Counted from the stretch's first letter, positions 17,169-26,908 are shown. The stretch: DNA of 64,000 bases from Glaciihabitans sp. dw_435 (GCF_018449675.1 NZ_JAAVUZ010000002.1:372001-436000), one strand, 5' to 3'. Numbers and translations are program-made. The notes: generated from the letters alone by a model not told the origin.

Positions 17169-19745
17169 ATGAGATCTCAACGACCTCGGGGGGTTTGGTC
17201 GGCGATCGGCTCCGTCCTCGGTTTTCTGTTCTTCAGCGTGCTCGCGGGCGGCCTGGTCGCCGTCATGATCGCGCCCGCGGTCGCCGGCGGCAGCCTCGTG
17301 GTGTCGAGCTCCATCGGTGTGTTCGACAGCCTGCCCACGTACATCGAGATCAACGCCCAGGCACAGCAGAACAGGATCTTCGCGACCAAGGGTGGAAAGC
17401 CCGTGCAGATCGCGACCGTCTACAACCAGAACCGTCAGGAAGTCACGCAGGACCAGGTTTCCCAGTTCGCCCTGGATGCCGCGGTCAGCGGCGAGGACAG
17501 CAGGTTCTACGAGACCGGCGGCATCGACGTGCAGGGTCTCGTGCGCGCGGCCGTGCACAACATCGCCACCGGCACCGCGGACGAGGGCGCGTCGACGATC
17601 ACCCAGCAGCTGGTGAAGAACATCCTGATCCAGCAGGCACTCACGCTTCCCACTCCCGAGGCGCGCAAGGCAGCGCTGCACCAGGCAGCCGGCGCGACCC
17701 CCGACCGCAAGCTGCGCGAGATGAAGCTCGCCATCGCGATGGACAAGAAGTACACCAAACCGGAAATCCTGCTGGCGTACCTCAACATCGCCGGATTCGG
17801 CGGCAACACCTACGGCATCCAGGCCGCCGCCGAGCAGTTCTACAACACCGACGCCAAGCACCTCACCGTTGCCCAGTCCGCCAGCCTCATTGCCATCGTG
17901 CAGCACCCCGAGACCCGTAGCCTGGACGACCCCGCCAACTACGTGAACAACCAGACCCGACGCGACTACATCATCACCGCCATGTTCACCGACGGAAAGA
18001 TCACCCAGGCCCAGCGCGACGAAGCGCTCGCCACTCCCGTCGACAAGACCACGGTGACGATCACCGAGCCCCGCAACGGCTGCAGCTACGCCCTCAAGTA
18101 CGCGAAGTACTTCTGCGACTACATCCAGAAGAGCGTCAAGGACCTCACCGCCCTCGGCGCCACCCCCGCCGAGCGCGCCGAGAACTGGCAGCACGGCGGC
18201 TACGACGTGTACACGACCCTCGACTACGACCTGCAGACCGTCGCCCAGCAGACCAGCTGGGCACTGGCGCCTGCCAAGGAAACCAAGCTGAAGCTCGGCA
18301 GTTCCACCGTCTCCGTGGAGGTCGGCACCGGTCGCATCCTCGTGATGGCGCAAAACACGCAGTTCGACGACACCGGGCAGACCTCGGGCCGCTCCGTGAC
18401 ATCCGTCAATTTCTCCACTGACAAGGCGTATGGCGGGTCCGGCGGCTTCCAGCCCGGCTCGACCTACAAGCTCTTCACCCTGATCAACTGGCTGCAAAAC
18501 GGGCACGGCATTAACGAATCGGTGGATGGCTCGCCCCGCACAGTCCCGCAGGCGTCGTTCAAGGATTCCTGCGGGGGCCCGTGGGTGGGTTCCTACAAGT
18601 TCGGCAATGACGAGGCAAGCGAAGTCGGCCAGTTCACGGTGGCGCGCGCCACCCAGAAGTCGATCAACGGTGCGTTCGTCTCGATGGCGCTGGAGCTCGA
18701 CCTCTGCGATATCGCCAACACGGCCCGCTCACTCGGGGTGCACCGCGCCGACGGTGATCCCCTGAAGACCAACCCGTCGTCGGTGCTCGGCATCAACGAG
18801 GTTGCCCCGATCTCGATGTCCGCGGCGTACGCCGGCATCGCCAACAGCGGCACCTTCTGCAGCCCCATCGCGGTCGACAAGATCGTCGGGCCCGGCGGAG
18901 TTGCCCTCCCCGGCCAGAACGCGAACTGCCACACGGCGATCGATTCGGACGTCGCGGACACCGCGGCCTACGCGATGGCCGGCGTGGTCACCGGCGGCAC
19001 CGCCCGCAAGGCCGACCCGCACGATGGCACCGTGCACATCGCCAAGACCGGAACCACCGACGCATCCAACCAAACCTGGATCGTCGGCGCCAGTCGCAAG
19101 GTCTCCACCGCCGTCTGGGTGGGCAACATCTCCGGGTTCGTGCCGCTGCGCAGCACCCTGACGAACGGGGCGTGGGGATCCGACATCCGTCACGACATCT
19201 GGCGCACCACGATGCTCGCGATTGACAAGAAGTACAAGGGTGGCGCCTTCCCGCCGCCGGCGACCGCCCTGCTCAAGGGGTCCGGCGTCACGGTGCCACA
19301 GCTGGCCGGCCAGAAGGTCGAGACCGCCACCGCGCAACTGCAGGTGCTCGGCTTCACCATCACCGTCGCCGGTAAGACCAAGTCGGCGCTGCCCTACGGC
19401 ACTGTGGTGCGCAGCACTCCCGCCGCCGGTGCGCTGGCTTCGCGCGGCGCGGCCATCACCGTCGTCACCAGCGACGGATCCCTCAACACCATGCCGAACC
19501 TGGTCGGATTGAGATTTGCGGATGCCGCGGCGGTGCTCACCTCGGACGGCTTCCTGAACGTCAGCGAGGAGTGCGTGCCCCTGGCCAAGTCGGGTGGGGC
19601 GAAGGATGGGACCGTGGTGTCGTCCAACCCCGCAGCCAGCAACTCCGTGACATCCGCCGACCTTATTGTTCTGCGGGTCGCACGCTCTGTCTGCACACCG
19701 TCAACCGCAACGCCGACGCCACCGACAGCGCCGCCCGCCGGATAA
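17169..19745 (+). CDS. class A penicillin-binding protein with PASTA domains (ponA2-type), copy 1
   Basis: 858 residues. One N-terminal membrane helix (about residues 12-38); GT51 glycosyltransferase domain with SGEDSRFYETGGID, STITQQLVKN and REMKLAIAMDKKYTK; transpeptidase domain with STYK, SIN and KTGT motifs; then two PASTA repeats and a Pro/Thr-rich tail. In GT51 motif 1 (ED-x2-F-x2-H-x-G) the histidine position is threonine, while the catalytic glutamate is kept. A bifunctional cell-wall synthase is expected, but glycosyltransferase activity may be altered. First of three paralogues in the region. Confidence 0.93.
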   Translation: MRSQRPRGVWSAIGSVLGFLFFSVLAGGLVAVMIAPAVAGGSLVVSSSIGVFDSLPTYIEINAQAQQNRIFATKGGKPVQIATVYNQNRQEVTQDQVSQFALDAAVSGEDSRFYETGGIDVQGLVRAAVHNIATGTADEGASTITQQLVKNILIQQALTLPTPEARKAALHQAAGATPDRKLREMKLAIAMDKKYTKPEILLAYLNIAGFGGNTYGIQAAAEQFYNTDAKHLTVAQSASLIAIVQHPETRSLDDPANYVNNQTRRDYIITAMFTDGKITQAQRDEALATPVDKTTVTITEPRNGCSYALKYAKYFCDYIQKSVKDLTALGATPAERAENWQHGGYDVYTTLDYDLQTVAQQTSWALAPAKETKLKLGSSTVSVEVGTGRILVMAQNTQFDDTGQTSGRSVTSVNFSTDKAYGGSGGFQPGSTYKLFTLINWLQNGHGINESVDGSPRTVPQASFKDSCGGPWVGSYKFGNDEASEVGQFTVARATQKSINGAFVSMALELDLCDIANTARSLGVHRADGDPLKTNPSSVLGINEVAPISMSAAYAGIANSGTFCSPIAVDKIVGPGGVALPGQNANCHTAIDSDVADTAAYAMAGVVTGGTARKADPHDGTVHIAKTGTTDASNQTWIVGASRKVSTAVWVGNISGFVPLRSTLTNGAWGSDIRHDIWRTTMLAIDKKYKGGAFPPPATALLKGSGVTVPQLAGQKVETATAQLQVLGFTITVAGKTKSALPYGTVVRSTPAAGALASRGAAITVVTSDGSLNTMPNLVGLRFADAAAVLTSDGFLNVSEECVPLAKSGGAKDGTVVSSNPAASNSVTSADLIVLRVARSVCTPSTATPTPPTAPPAG

Positions 19746-19837
19746 CGTTCCGGCGAGACCATTCGGCCGAGGTATACAACCTGGTCGATATACGTCGCTG
19801 GGATGAGGCGCGGGAGGACGTCACTCACTAGCGTGAA

Positions 19838-22372
19838 GTGATGAAGAACTCTCAACGATCACGTGGTGCCGGGTCGGCGCTTGGCGCGCTGCTGGGGCTG
19901 TCGGTATTCAGCGTGATTGCGGGCGTACTCGTCGCGGTGCTGGTCGCACCCGCGATGGCCGTCAGTAGCGCCGCGGCGTCGAGCACCATCGACATCTTCG
20001 ACAGCCTTCCGTCGTACATCGAGATCAATGCGCAGCCACAGCAGAACCGGATCTTCGCGACGAAGAACGGTAAGCCCGTGCAGATCGCGACGGTTTACGA
20101 CCAGAACCGGCAGGAAGTGGCCTGGGACGAGGTCTCGGAGTTCGCCCTGGACGCCGCGGTCAGCGGTGAGGACCGCCGGTTCTTCGAGACCGGCGGCATC
20201 GACGTGCAGGGTCTGGCGCGCGCAACGATCCACAACCTGGCGACCGGCACCGCCGACGAGGGAGCGTCGTCGATCACGCAGCAGCTGGTGAAGAACATCC
20301 TCATTCAGAAGGCGCTGACGCTGCCCACGAAGGCCGAGCGCAAGGTCGCGCTCCAGCAGGCGGCGGGGCCCACCCCCGACCGCAAGATCCGGGAGGTCAA
20401 ACTCGCGATCTCGATGGACAAGAAGTACACCAAGCATGAGATCCTGCTCGCATACCTCAACATTGCGGGGTTCGGCGGCAACACCTACGGCATCCAGGCG
20501 GCGGCCGAGCAGTTCTACAACACGGACGCGAAGCACCTGACGGCGGCGCAGGCGGCGAGCCTCATTGCGATCGTGCAGCACCCCGAGACCCGCAGCCTCA
20601 ACGACCCCGCGAATTACCCCGAGAACAAGGAACGCCGTGACGTGATCCTCGGCTGGATGCTCGCCGAGGGCAACATCACGCAGGCGCAGCACGATGAGGC
20701 GGTCGCCACACCGGTCGACAAGACCACCGTCACCATCACCGAGCCTCGCAACGGGTGCACCTACGCGAGCAAGTACGCGAAGTACTTCTGCGATTACATC
20801 CAGAAGAGTGTGAAGGACCTCACCGCCCTCGGCGCGGATCCCGAAACCCGGGCCGAGAACTGGAAGCACGGCGGCTACGACGTCTACACGACCCTCGACT
20901 ACGACCTGCAGACGGTCGCGCAGAAGGCGAGTTGGGAGCTGGCGCCCGCCAGCGAGACGCGCCTGCGCCTCGGGAGTTCGACGGTGTCCGTGCAGGTCGG
21001 AACCGGCCGCATCCTCGTGATGGCGCAAAACACGAAGTTCGACGACACCGGCGAGACATCAGGCCGCTCCGTGTCATCCGTCAATTTCTCCACCGACAAG
21101 TCCTACGGCGGGTCCGGCGGTTTCCAGCCGGGCTCGACCTACAAGATCTTCACGCTGCTCAACTGGTTGCAGAACGGCCACGGCATTAATGAATCGGTGG
21201 ATGGCTCGGGGCGCACGGTCTCGCAGTCCACGTTCTCCGACTCCTGCAACGGCCCGTGGACCGGCCCCTACACGTTCGGCAACGACGAGGCCGGGGAAAA
21301 GGGCTCGTACACCGTCGCCGCGGCCACTGCGAAGTCGGTCAACGGTGCCTTCATCTCCATGTCGCTGCAGCTCGACCTCTGCGAGATCGCCAAGACGGCC
21401 AAGTCGCTCGGGGTGCACCGCGCCGACGGCGACCCGCTCGAGACCCGGCCCTCCTCGGTGCTCGGCGTGAACGAGGTTGCCCCGCTCACGATGTCCGCGG
21501 CGTACGCCGGCATCGCCAGCGGCGGAAAGTACTGCAGCCCCATCGCGGTGGACAAGGTCATCGGCCCCGATGGCGCCACCCTCCCCGGCCAGGACGCAAA
21601 GTGCCACCGTGCCCTCGAGTCGAGCGTCGCCAATACCGCCGCCTACGCGATGGCGAGCGTCATGACCGGCGGCACCGGCGGCCAGTCCAACCCCAACGAC
21701 GGCACGCCCCACATCGGCAAGACCGGAACGACCGACGAGTCCAACCAGACCTGGATGGTCGGGGCGAGCCGCAAGGTGGCCACCGCCGTCTGGGTCGGAA
21801 ACGTCTCGGGGCACGTGCCGCTGCGCAGTTACCTCTCGAACGGCTCCTACGGGGCGACGATCCGGCACAATATCTGGCGCACCACGATGCTGGAAGTCGA
21901 CTCGAAGTACCCCGGCGGCGCTTTCCCGCCGGCGGCATCCGCTCTCCTCAAAGGCTCCGGCATCACCGTGCCGAATTTGGCGGGCCTGACGCTTCCCGAA
22001 GCCACCGCGCAGCTCAAGGGCCTCGGCTTCACGCTGACCGTCACCGACCAGATCTCGTCGGCGCTGCCCGCCGGGTCGGTCGTGCGCAGCTCCCCCGGCG
22101 CCGGAACCATCGCCTCCCGCGGCTCCGCTATCAGCGTCGTCACGAGCAACGGCAAGCTGGCAAAGATGCCAAAGGTGGTCGGGTTGCAATTTGCGGATGC
22201 CTCGGGCCGCCTGTCTGCGGCCGGCTTCACCACCATCTCGGAGCTCTGCATCCCCCTCGCGCCCAGCAACGCGGCCCGTGACGGCTATGTCGTCGCGAGC
22301 AGCCCGGGCTCCGGTCGCACCGTGAAGCGCACGGATCACATCGGGCTCAGCGTGGGCCGCACCGCCTGCTAG
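19838..22372 (+). CDS. class A penicillin-binding protein with PASTA domains (ponA2-type), copy 2
   Basis: 844 residues if GTG 19838 is used, 843 from the adjacent ATG 19841. Domain order is the same as in copy 1: membrane helix, GT51 domain, transpeptidase with STYK, SVN and KTGT, and two PASTA repeats. It shares with copy 1 the altered motif SGEDRRFFETGGID, again threonine where the motif-1 histidine is expected, so the change predates the duplication of these two. Only 92 bp separate it from copy 1. A strong terminator follows at 22388. Confidence 0.93.
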   Translation: MMKNSQRSRGAGSALGALLGLSVFSVIAGVLVAVLVAPAMAVSSAAASSTIDIFDSLPSYIEINAQPQQNRIFATKNGKPVQIATVYDQNRQEVAWDEVSEFALDAAVSGEDRRFFETGGIDVQGLARATIHNLATGTADEGASSITQQLVKNILIQKALTLPTKAERKVALQQAAGPTPDRKIREVKLAISMDKKYTKHEILLAYLNIAGFGGNTYGIQAAAEQFYNTDAKHLTAAQAASLIAIVQHPETRSLNDPANYPENKERRDVILGWMLAEGNITQAQHDEAVATPVDKTTVTITEPRNGCTYASKYAKYFCDYIQKSVKDLTALGADPETRAENWKHGGYDVYTTLDYDLQTVAQKASWELAPASETRLRLGSSTVSVQVGTGRILVMAQNTKFDDTGETSGRSVSSVNFSTDKSYGGSGGFQPGSTYKIFTLLNWLQNGHGINESVDGSGRTVSQSTFSDSCNGPWTGPYTFGNDEAGEKGSYTVAAATAKSVNGAFISMSLQLDLCEIAKTAKSLGVHRADGDPLETRPSSVLGVNEVAPLTMSAAYAGIASGGKYCSPIAVDKVIGPDGATLPGQDAKCHRALESSVANTAAYAMASVMTGGTGGQSNPNDGTPHIGKTGTTDESNQTWMVGASRKVATAVWVGNVSGHVPLRSYLSNGSYGATIRHNIWRTTMLEVDSKYPGGAFPPAASALLKGSGITVPNLAGLTLPEATAQLKGLGFTLTVTDQISSALPAGSVVRSSPGAGTIASRGSAISVVTSNGKLAKMPKVVGLQFADASGRLSAAGFTTISELCIPLAPSNAARDGYVVASSPGSGRTVKRTDHIGLSVGRTAC

Positions 22373-22387
22373 CCGTCCGCAGACGCA

Positions 22388-22421
22388 AAAGGCCGGGCCG
22401 CACCACGCGGACCCGGCCTTT
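22388..22421. terminator. bidirectional intrinsic terminator
   Basis: AAAGGCCGGG (22388-22397) and CCCGGCCTTT (22412-22421) form perfect 10-bp arms around a 14-nt loop. A/T bases at both outer edges allow function in both directions. It lies between the convergent second PBP gene and the RidA-family gene. Confidence 0.85.
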
Positions 22422-22433
22422 ACGCAGGGGTTA

Positions 22434-22901
22434 TCAGGCGAATTCGAAGACGAACTCGATCTCGACCGGCGAATCCAGGGGCAGGACGGTCAGCCCCACG
22501 GCGCTGCGGGCGTGCTGGCCCGTCTCCCCGAAGATCTGGCCGAGCAGCTCGGACGCTCCGTTAATAACACCGGGCTGGCCGGTGAAGGACGGGTCGGATG
22601 CCACGAACCCGACGACCTTCACGACGCGGGTGATGCGGTCCAGCGACCCGATGACACTCTTGGCCGCCGCGAGCCCGTTGAGCACGCAGATGGCGGCGAG
22701 GGCTTTCGCGTCCTCGGCGGAGACTCCGTCGGCGGCGCCTACCTTGCCGCTGTGGGAGAGGGCGCCTTTGACGAACGGCAGTTGCCCCGAGGTGAATACG
22801 AGGTTGCCCGTGATGACGGCGGGAACGTACGCGGCGACGGGAGCCGCGACATCCGGCAATTCGATTCCGAGCTCTGCCAGACGCTCATCGATGCGGCTCA
22901 T
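22434..22901 (-). CDS. RidA family protein (YjgF, larger subgroup)
   Basis: 155 residues with VITGNLVFTSGQLPFVKG, a central helix AAICVLNGLAAAKSV, RITRVVKVVGFVASDP and the C-terminal HARSAVGLTVLPLDSPVEIEFVFEFA. The family member keeps an arginine (ARSAVG) at the usual active-site region. Its ATG overlaps the stop of a 54-residue DUF4177-type gene by 4 nt, so the two form an operon. It interrupts the PBP series on the opposite strand; the exact substrate is unknown. Confidence 0.88.
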   Translation of the reverse strand: MSRIDERLAELGIELPDVAAPVAAYVPAVITGNLVFTSGQLPFVKGALSHSGKVGAADGVSAEDAKALAAICVLNGLAAAKSVIGSLDRITRVVKVVGFVASDPSFTGQPGVINGASELLGQIFGETGQHARSAVGLTVLPLDSPVEIEFVFEFA

Positions 22902-23062
22902 GATGCGTCCGCGTTCGTCTGGCGCTTCATGTAGGCGACCAATCCGCCCTCGGGGCCGACGACGATTTGCACCAGTTCCCAGCCCTCGGAGCCCCAGTTA
23001 TTGAGGATGGCTGAGGTCGCGTGAATCATCAGCGGGGTGGTCAAGTATTCCCAGGTGGGCAT
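22898..23062 (-). CDS. DUF4177-like small protein
   Basis: 54 residues read directly from the minus strand: MPTWEYLTTPLMIHAT, then SAILNNWGSEGWELVQIV and VGPEGGLVAYMKRQTNADAS. The pattern W-E-Y ... L-N-x-W-G-x-x-G-W-E-L-V ... AYxKR is the DUF4177 signature. Its stop overlaps the ridA start by 4 nt (ATGA), supporting a real, coupled gene. It is divergent from the third PBP gene, 53 bp away. The function of the family is unknown. Confidence 0.85.
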   Translation of the reverse strand: MPTWEYLTTPLMIHATSAILNNWGSEGWELVQIVVGPEGGLVAYMKRQTNADAS

Positions 23063-23115
23063 TTGTGGGCCTTCATTCAGCTTGAGTTCGGCGTTGATCG
23101 CTTACCCTTGATTCT

Positions 23116-25662
23116 ATGTCTGCCCAAAAACCCCGATCCGGAAGTGTGCTCGCGGCGCTTCTTGGCACCCTCGGCTTCAGCGTTCTTGCCGGTCTTCTGG
23201 TGGCCGTGATGGTCACACCGGCCATCGCCATCACCGGAGCCACGGTCAACAGTTCCATCGGCATCTTCGACAGCCTGCCCAGCTTCATCGAGATCGACCA
23301 GCAGCCTGAGCAGAACCGAATCTTCGCGACGAAGGACGGCAAGCCGTACCAGATCGCCACCATTTTCGACCAGAACCGCGAAGAAGTGACCTGGGACAAC
23401 GTCTCGGATGCAGCGAAGGATGCCGCGGTCAGCGGTGAAGACAAGCGCTTCTACGAGCACGGTGGAGTGGACATCCAGGGCATCATTCGCGCGGGCGTCG
23501 GCAACCTGTCGGGCAAGGAACTGCAGGGTGCATCCACGATCACCCAGCAGGTCGTCAAGAACATCTACGTTCAGCAGGCGCTGGAGAAGGACACGGCCGA
23601 GGAGCGTACGAAGGCGTACAACGAGGCAGTCTCCCCCAGCATCGAGCGCAAGCTGAAGGAAATGAAGCTCGCGATCTCGTTGGAGAAGCAGTACTCCAAG
23701 CAGCAGATTCTGCTGGCATACCTCAACATCGCGTTCTTCGGCGATAACGCATACGGCATCCAGGCAGCTGCCGAGCACTACTTCAGCGTTTCCGCAAAGG
23801 ATCTGACGGTGACCCAGGCCGCGAGCCTCATCGCCATCGTGCAGGAGCCGTCCACGCGAAGCCTGCAGGACCCGGCGAATTACCCCGCAAACCTCGTGCG
23901 CCGTGACTTCATCATCAACTCGATGTACACGGACGGCAAGATCACCGCTGCCGAGCGCGACACCGCCCTCGCCGCCAAGCTCGACAAGACGACGATCAAG
24001 ATCTCGGATCCCCGCAACGGCTGTATCTCGGCGAACAAGTACTCCAAGTTCTTCTGTGATTACGTGCGTCAACTCGTCAAGGACCTGCCCGCCTTCGGCG
24101 CCAATGCCACCGAACGCGCGGCGAACTTCAAGCGCGGTGGGTACGACATCTACACCACGCTTGACGTCAACCTGCAGACCGTGGCCACCAAGGCGAACCA
24201 GAAGTACGCCCCCAATGACTACGCCCAGCTGAAACTGGGTAGCTCGACCGTCTCGGTCGAGGTGGGCACCGGACGCATCCTGGTCATGACCGAGAACAAG
24301 GTCTTCAACGACACCGAAAAGGGTGGCGGCAAGACCGCAACCGCCGTCAACTTCTCCACCGACAAGGCATACGGAGGCTCGAGCGGATTCCAGCCCGGAT
24401 CGACGTACAAGCCCTTCACCCTTCTCACCTGGCTCAAGGCCGGGCACGGCCTGAACGAGTCGGTCAACGGCTCGGGCCGCACCGAGGCTGCCTCCAGCTT
24501 CACCGACTCCTGCACCCCCGGTGGGTGGGGCGGTCCGTTCACCTTCAAGAACGATGACAGCCGCGGCGGACAGATGACCGTCGCCACCGGAACGCAGTAC
24601 TCGGTCAACGGTGTCTTCGTCTCCATGGCGTTGAAGCTCGACCTCTGTGACATCCGCAACACCGCACAGGCGTTTGGCGTCCACCGTGCCGATGGAACCC
24701 CGCTGCAGACCAACCCGTCGTCCGTCCTCGGAACGAACGAGGTCGCCCCGCTGACCATGGCCGCCGCGTACGCCGGCATCGCCAACAGCGGCATGTACTG
24801 CGCACCGATCGCCGTCGACAAGATCATCGGACCCGACGGTAAGGAACTGGCCGGCCAGGCACAGACCTGCAAGCAGGCAATCGATGCGGATGTCGCGAAC
24901 ACCGCAGCCTTCGCGATGCAGAAGGTCATGACGGCCGGTACCGGTACCGCCTCGAACCCGTACGACGGTGTCGAGTACATCGGTAAGACGGGAACCACTG
25001 ACGACTCGGTTCACACGTGGATGGTCGGAGCAAGCCGCAAGGTTGCCACCGCCGTCTGGGTGGGAAACATCTCGGGCAAGGTCCCGCTGCGAAGCGTGTA
25101 CACCGCCTACGGTCAAACCGCCGTCATGCGACACCAGATCTTCAAAACCGTGGCAACGGCCATCGACAAGGTCTCGAAGTACCGGGGCGGCGACTTCCCC
25201 AGTGCCACGGCGTCGATGCTCGTGGGCTCGGGCGTAAAGGTGCCCTCGTTGAGTGGTAAGAGCTACGACTACGCAAAGTCTGTGCTCGAGGCATCCGGCT
25301 TCAAGGTCAAGAATGGTGGCACCGTCACCTCCTCGGTTTCCGAGGGCGACATCGCCAAGAGCAGCCCCTCGTCGGGCACCCTGGTGTCGCGCGGTGACGA
25401 GGTGACGATCTACACCTCCAACGGCCAGCTCACCTCGATGCCGAACATCGTCGGCGACGGGCAGCAATCCGTCGATTCCGCCCAGGCGACGCTCTCGGGA
25501 GCAGGCTTCACCTCGATCAAGACCCAGTGTCAGACGCTCGCCGCGGGCGATGCCGGTCGTGACGGCAAGGTCGTCGGGTCCAACCCCACGGCCGGAAAGT
25601 CGCTGCGATACGACAACAACGTGACGATCTTCTACGGCTCGCTCGACTGCTCCAAGCCGTAA
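23116..25662 (+). CDS. class A penicillin-binding protein with PASTA domains (ponA2-type), copy 3, likely the ancestral one
   Basis: 848 residues. Same architecture as the other two copies, but GT51 motif 1 is canonical (SGEDKRFYEHGGVDIQG, with the histidine). Transpeptidase motifs are STYK, SVN and KTGT; two PASTA-type repeats end in VTIFYGSLDCSKP. The next gene, a metallophosphoesterase, starts within its stop codon, the arrangement known for ponA2 and Rv3683 in Mycobacterium, so this is probably the ancestral copy. It synthesises and cross-links peptidoglycan at the outer face of the membrane. Confidence 0.94.
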   Translation: MSAQKPRSGSVLAALLGTLGFSVLAGLLVAVMVTPAIAITGATVNSSIGIFDSLPSFIEIDQQPEQNRIFATKDGKPYQIATIFDQNREEVTWDNVSDAAKDAAVSGEDKRFYEHGGVDIQGIIRAGVGNLSGKELQGASTITQQVVKNIYVQQALEKDTAEERTKAYNEAVSPSIERKLKEMKLAISLEKQYSKQQILLAYLNIAFFGDNAYGIQAAAEHYFSVSAKDLTVTQAASLIAIVQEPSTRSLQDPANYPANLVRRDFIINSMYTDGKITAAERDTALAAKLDKTTIKISDPRNGCISANKYSKFFCDYVRQLVKDLPAFGANATERAANFKRGGYDIYTTLDVNLQTVATKANQKYAPNDYAQLKLGSSTVSVEVGTGRILVMTENKVFNDTEKGGGKTATAVNFSTDKAYGGSSGFQPGSTYKPFTLLTWLKAGHGLNESVNGSGRTEAASSFTDSCTPGGWGGPFTFKNDDSRGGQMTVATGTQYSVNGVFVSMALKLDLCDIRNTAQAFGVHRADGTPLQTNPSSVLGTNEVAPLTMAAAYAGIANSGMYCAPIAVDKIIGPDGKELAGQAQTCKQAIDADVANTAAFAMQKVMTAGTGTASNPYDGVEYIGKTGTTDDSVHTWMVGASRKVATAVWVGNISGKVPLRSVYTAYGQTAVMRHQIFKTVATAIDKVSKYRGGDFPSATASMLVGSGVKVPSLSGKSYDYAKSVLEASGFKVKNGGTVTSSVSEGDIAKSSPSSGTLVSRGDEVTIYTSNGQLTSMPNIVGDGQQSVDSAQATLSGAGFTSIKTQCQTLAAGDAGRDGKVVGSNPTAGKSLRYDNNVTIFYGSLDCSKP

Positions 25663-26630
25663 TGGCTCACTCCATCGGCAAGGCCGCTGTCTCCACGCTC
25701 GGCGTGGCGGCAGCGGCCGGCGTGGCCGCCTTCGCGTACGGAGCTCTCGTCGAGCGCAAGGCGTTCACGGTGCGACACGAGACCCTTCCCGTGCTCGATC
25801 CCGGCGCACGTCCCCTGACAGTCCTGCACCTCTCCGACCTCCACATGGCACCGTGGCAGGTCGACAAGCAGGAGTGGGTCCGTTCGCTGACGGTTTACGA
25901 GCCCGACCTCATCGTCAACACCGGCGACAACCTCGGCCACGTCGAGGGACTTGCGGGCGTCGAGTACGCCCTCGAGCCCTTCCGTAACGTCCCAGGCGTC
26001 TTCGTGTACGGCTCGAACGACTATTACGGCCCCACGCCCAAGAACCCGCTGAAATACTTCATGGCGCCCAGCTCGCACGCTCCCAAGCAGGCGAAGCTCG
26101 ACGTCGAGGGCCTCACAAGTTTCTTCGAGGACTCCCTCGGCTGGCTCGACCTCAACAACCTCTCCCGCGCGATGCTCATCAAGGGCTCCCGTCTCGAGTT
26201 CTTCGGAACCAATGACGCGCACCGCCAGTGGGACCGTCTCGACCGCCTCCCCGGAGCGATCGACGAGATGCGCGAAAATGTGGCGTGGGTGGATGACACG
26301 GCCGGCCCCGACGTCGTCAGCATCGGTGTTACCCACGCCCCGTACCAGCGCGTTCTCGATGCCTTCGTCACCTACGGCGCCGACGTGATCTTCGCCGGAC
26401 ACACCCACGGTGGACAGGTTCGCGTACCCGGTTTCCCGGCTCTCGTCACCAATTGCGACATTCCGCGCGACCAGGCCCAGGGCCTTTCGCTGTGGAATCA
26501 CGCGCAGAGAACCGCGTATTTGAACGTCTCTGCGGGCCTCGGAACCTCGATCTACGCGCCCGTTCGGTTCGCGGTTCCGCCCGAAGCCGTCGTAGTGACG
26601 TTAACCGCTCGAGATATCAGCTATTCTTGA
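25662..26630 (+). CDS. metallophosphoesterase (YkuE/Rv3683-like)
   Basis: 322 residues. Calcineurin-like motifs in order: LHLSDLHMAP (D-x-H), NTGDNLG (GD), VYGSNDYYGP (the GNHD position reads GSND), GVTHAPYQ and FAGHTHGGQVR. An N-terminal hydrophobic segment (about residues 8-28) suggests membrane anchoring. Start ATG shares its A with the PBP stop TAA (TAATG), so translation is coupled. The conserved pairing with a ponA2-type PBP suggests a role at the cell wall, for example on a lipid-linked phosphate; this is inference. Confidence 0.9.
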   Translation: MAHSIGKAAVSTLGVAAAAGVAAFAYGALVERKAFTVRHETLPVLDPGARPLTVLHLSDLHMAPWQVDKQEWVRSLTVYEPDLIVNTGDNLGHVEGLAGVEYALEPFRNVPGVFVYGSNDYYGPTPKNPLKYFMAPSSHAPKQAKLDVEGLTSFFEDSLGWLDLNNLSRAMLIKGSRLEFFGTNDAHRQWDRLDRLPGAIDEMRENVAWVDDTAGPDVVSIGVTHAPYQRVLDAFVTYGADVIFAGHTHGGQVRVPGFPALVTNCDIPRDQAQGLSLWNHAQRTAYLNVSAGLGTSIYAPVRFAVPPEAVVVTLTARDISYS

Positions 26631-26662
26631 CGAGGTTCGCGCGACATGTCGCGTGAATTGAT

Positions 26663-26736
26663 CGGGGTGTGGCGCAGCTTGGTAGCGCGCCTCGTTCGGG
26701 ACGAGGAGGTCGTGGGTTCGAATCCCGCCACCCCGA
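26663..26736 (+). tRNA. tRNA-Pro (anticodon CGG)
   Basis: Acceptor CGGGGTG pairs with CACCCCG; D arm GGCGCAGCTTGGTAGCGC; anticodon stem CCTCG/CGAGG around loop TTCGGGA, anticodon CGG; T arm GTGGGTTCGAATCCCGC. CCA is not encoded. A terminator follows immediately. Confidence 0.97.
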
Positions 26737-26743
26737 CACACCT

Positions 26744-26773
26744 AAAGGAGCCGCACATTGTGCGGCTCCTTTT
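26744..26773 (+). terminator. intrinsic terminator after tRNA-Pro
   Basis: AAAGGAGCCGCAC (26744-26756) and GTGCGGCTCCTTT (26760-26772) form perfect 13-bp arms with a 3-nt loop followed by T residues. It lies 8 nt after the tRNA. Confidence 0.92.
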
Positions 26774-26908
26774 GTGTTTCCCGGCGCCTCTCGCCGCCCG
26801 CCCTGTGCGCGAGTGCTCATCCCCGGCCCCGAGCCGTCGTCGCCCGCCCCGCGCAGGGGTGCCCGTCGCCGCCTGCGTCCAGGACTTCCCCACCACCCCC
26901 GGCATCAC

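Noticed and set aside
23077-25467. 796-codon open frame on the minus strand opposite the third PBP gene
   Set aside because: A GC-rich antisense shadow: no known motifs, and the PBP gene on the plus strand has complete motifs.
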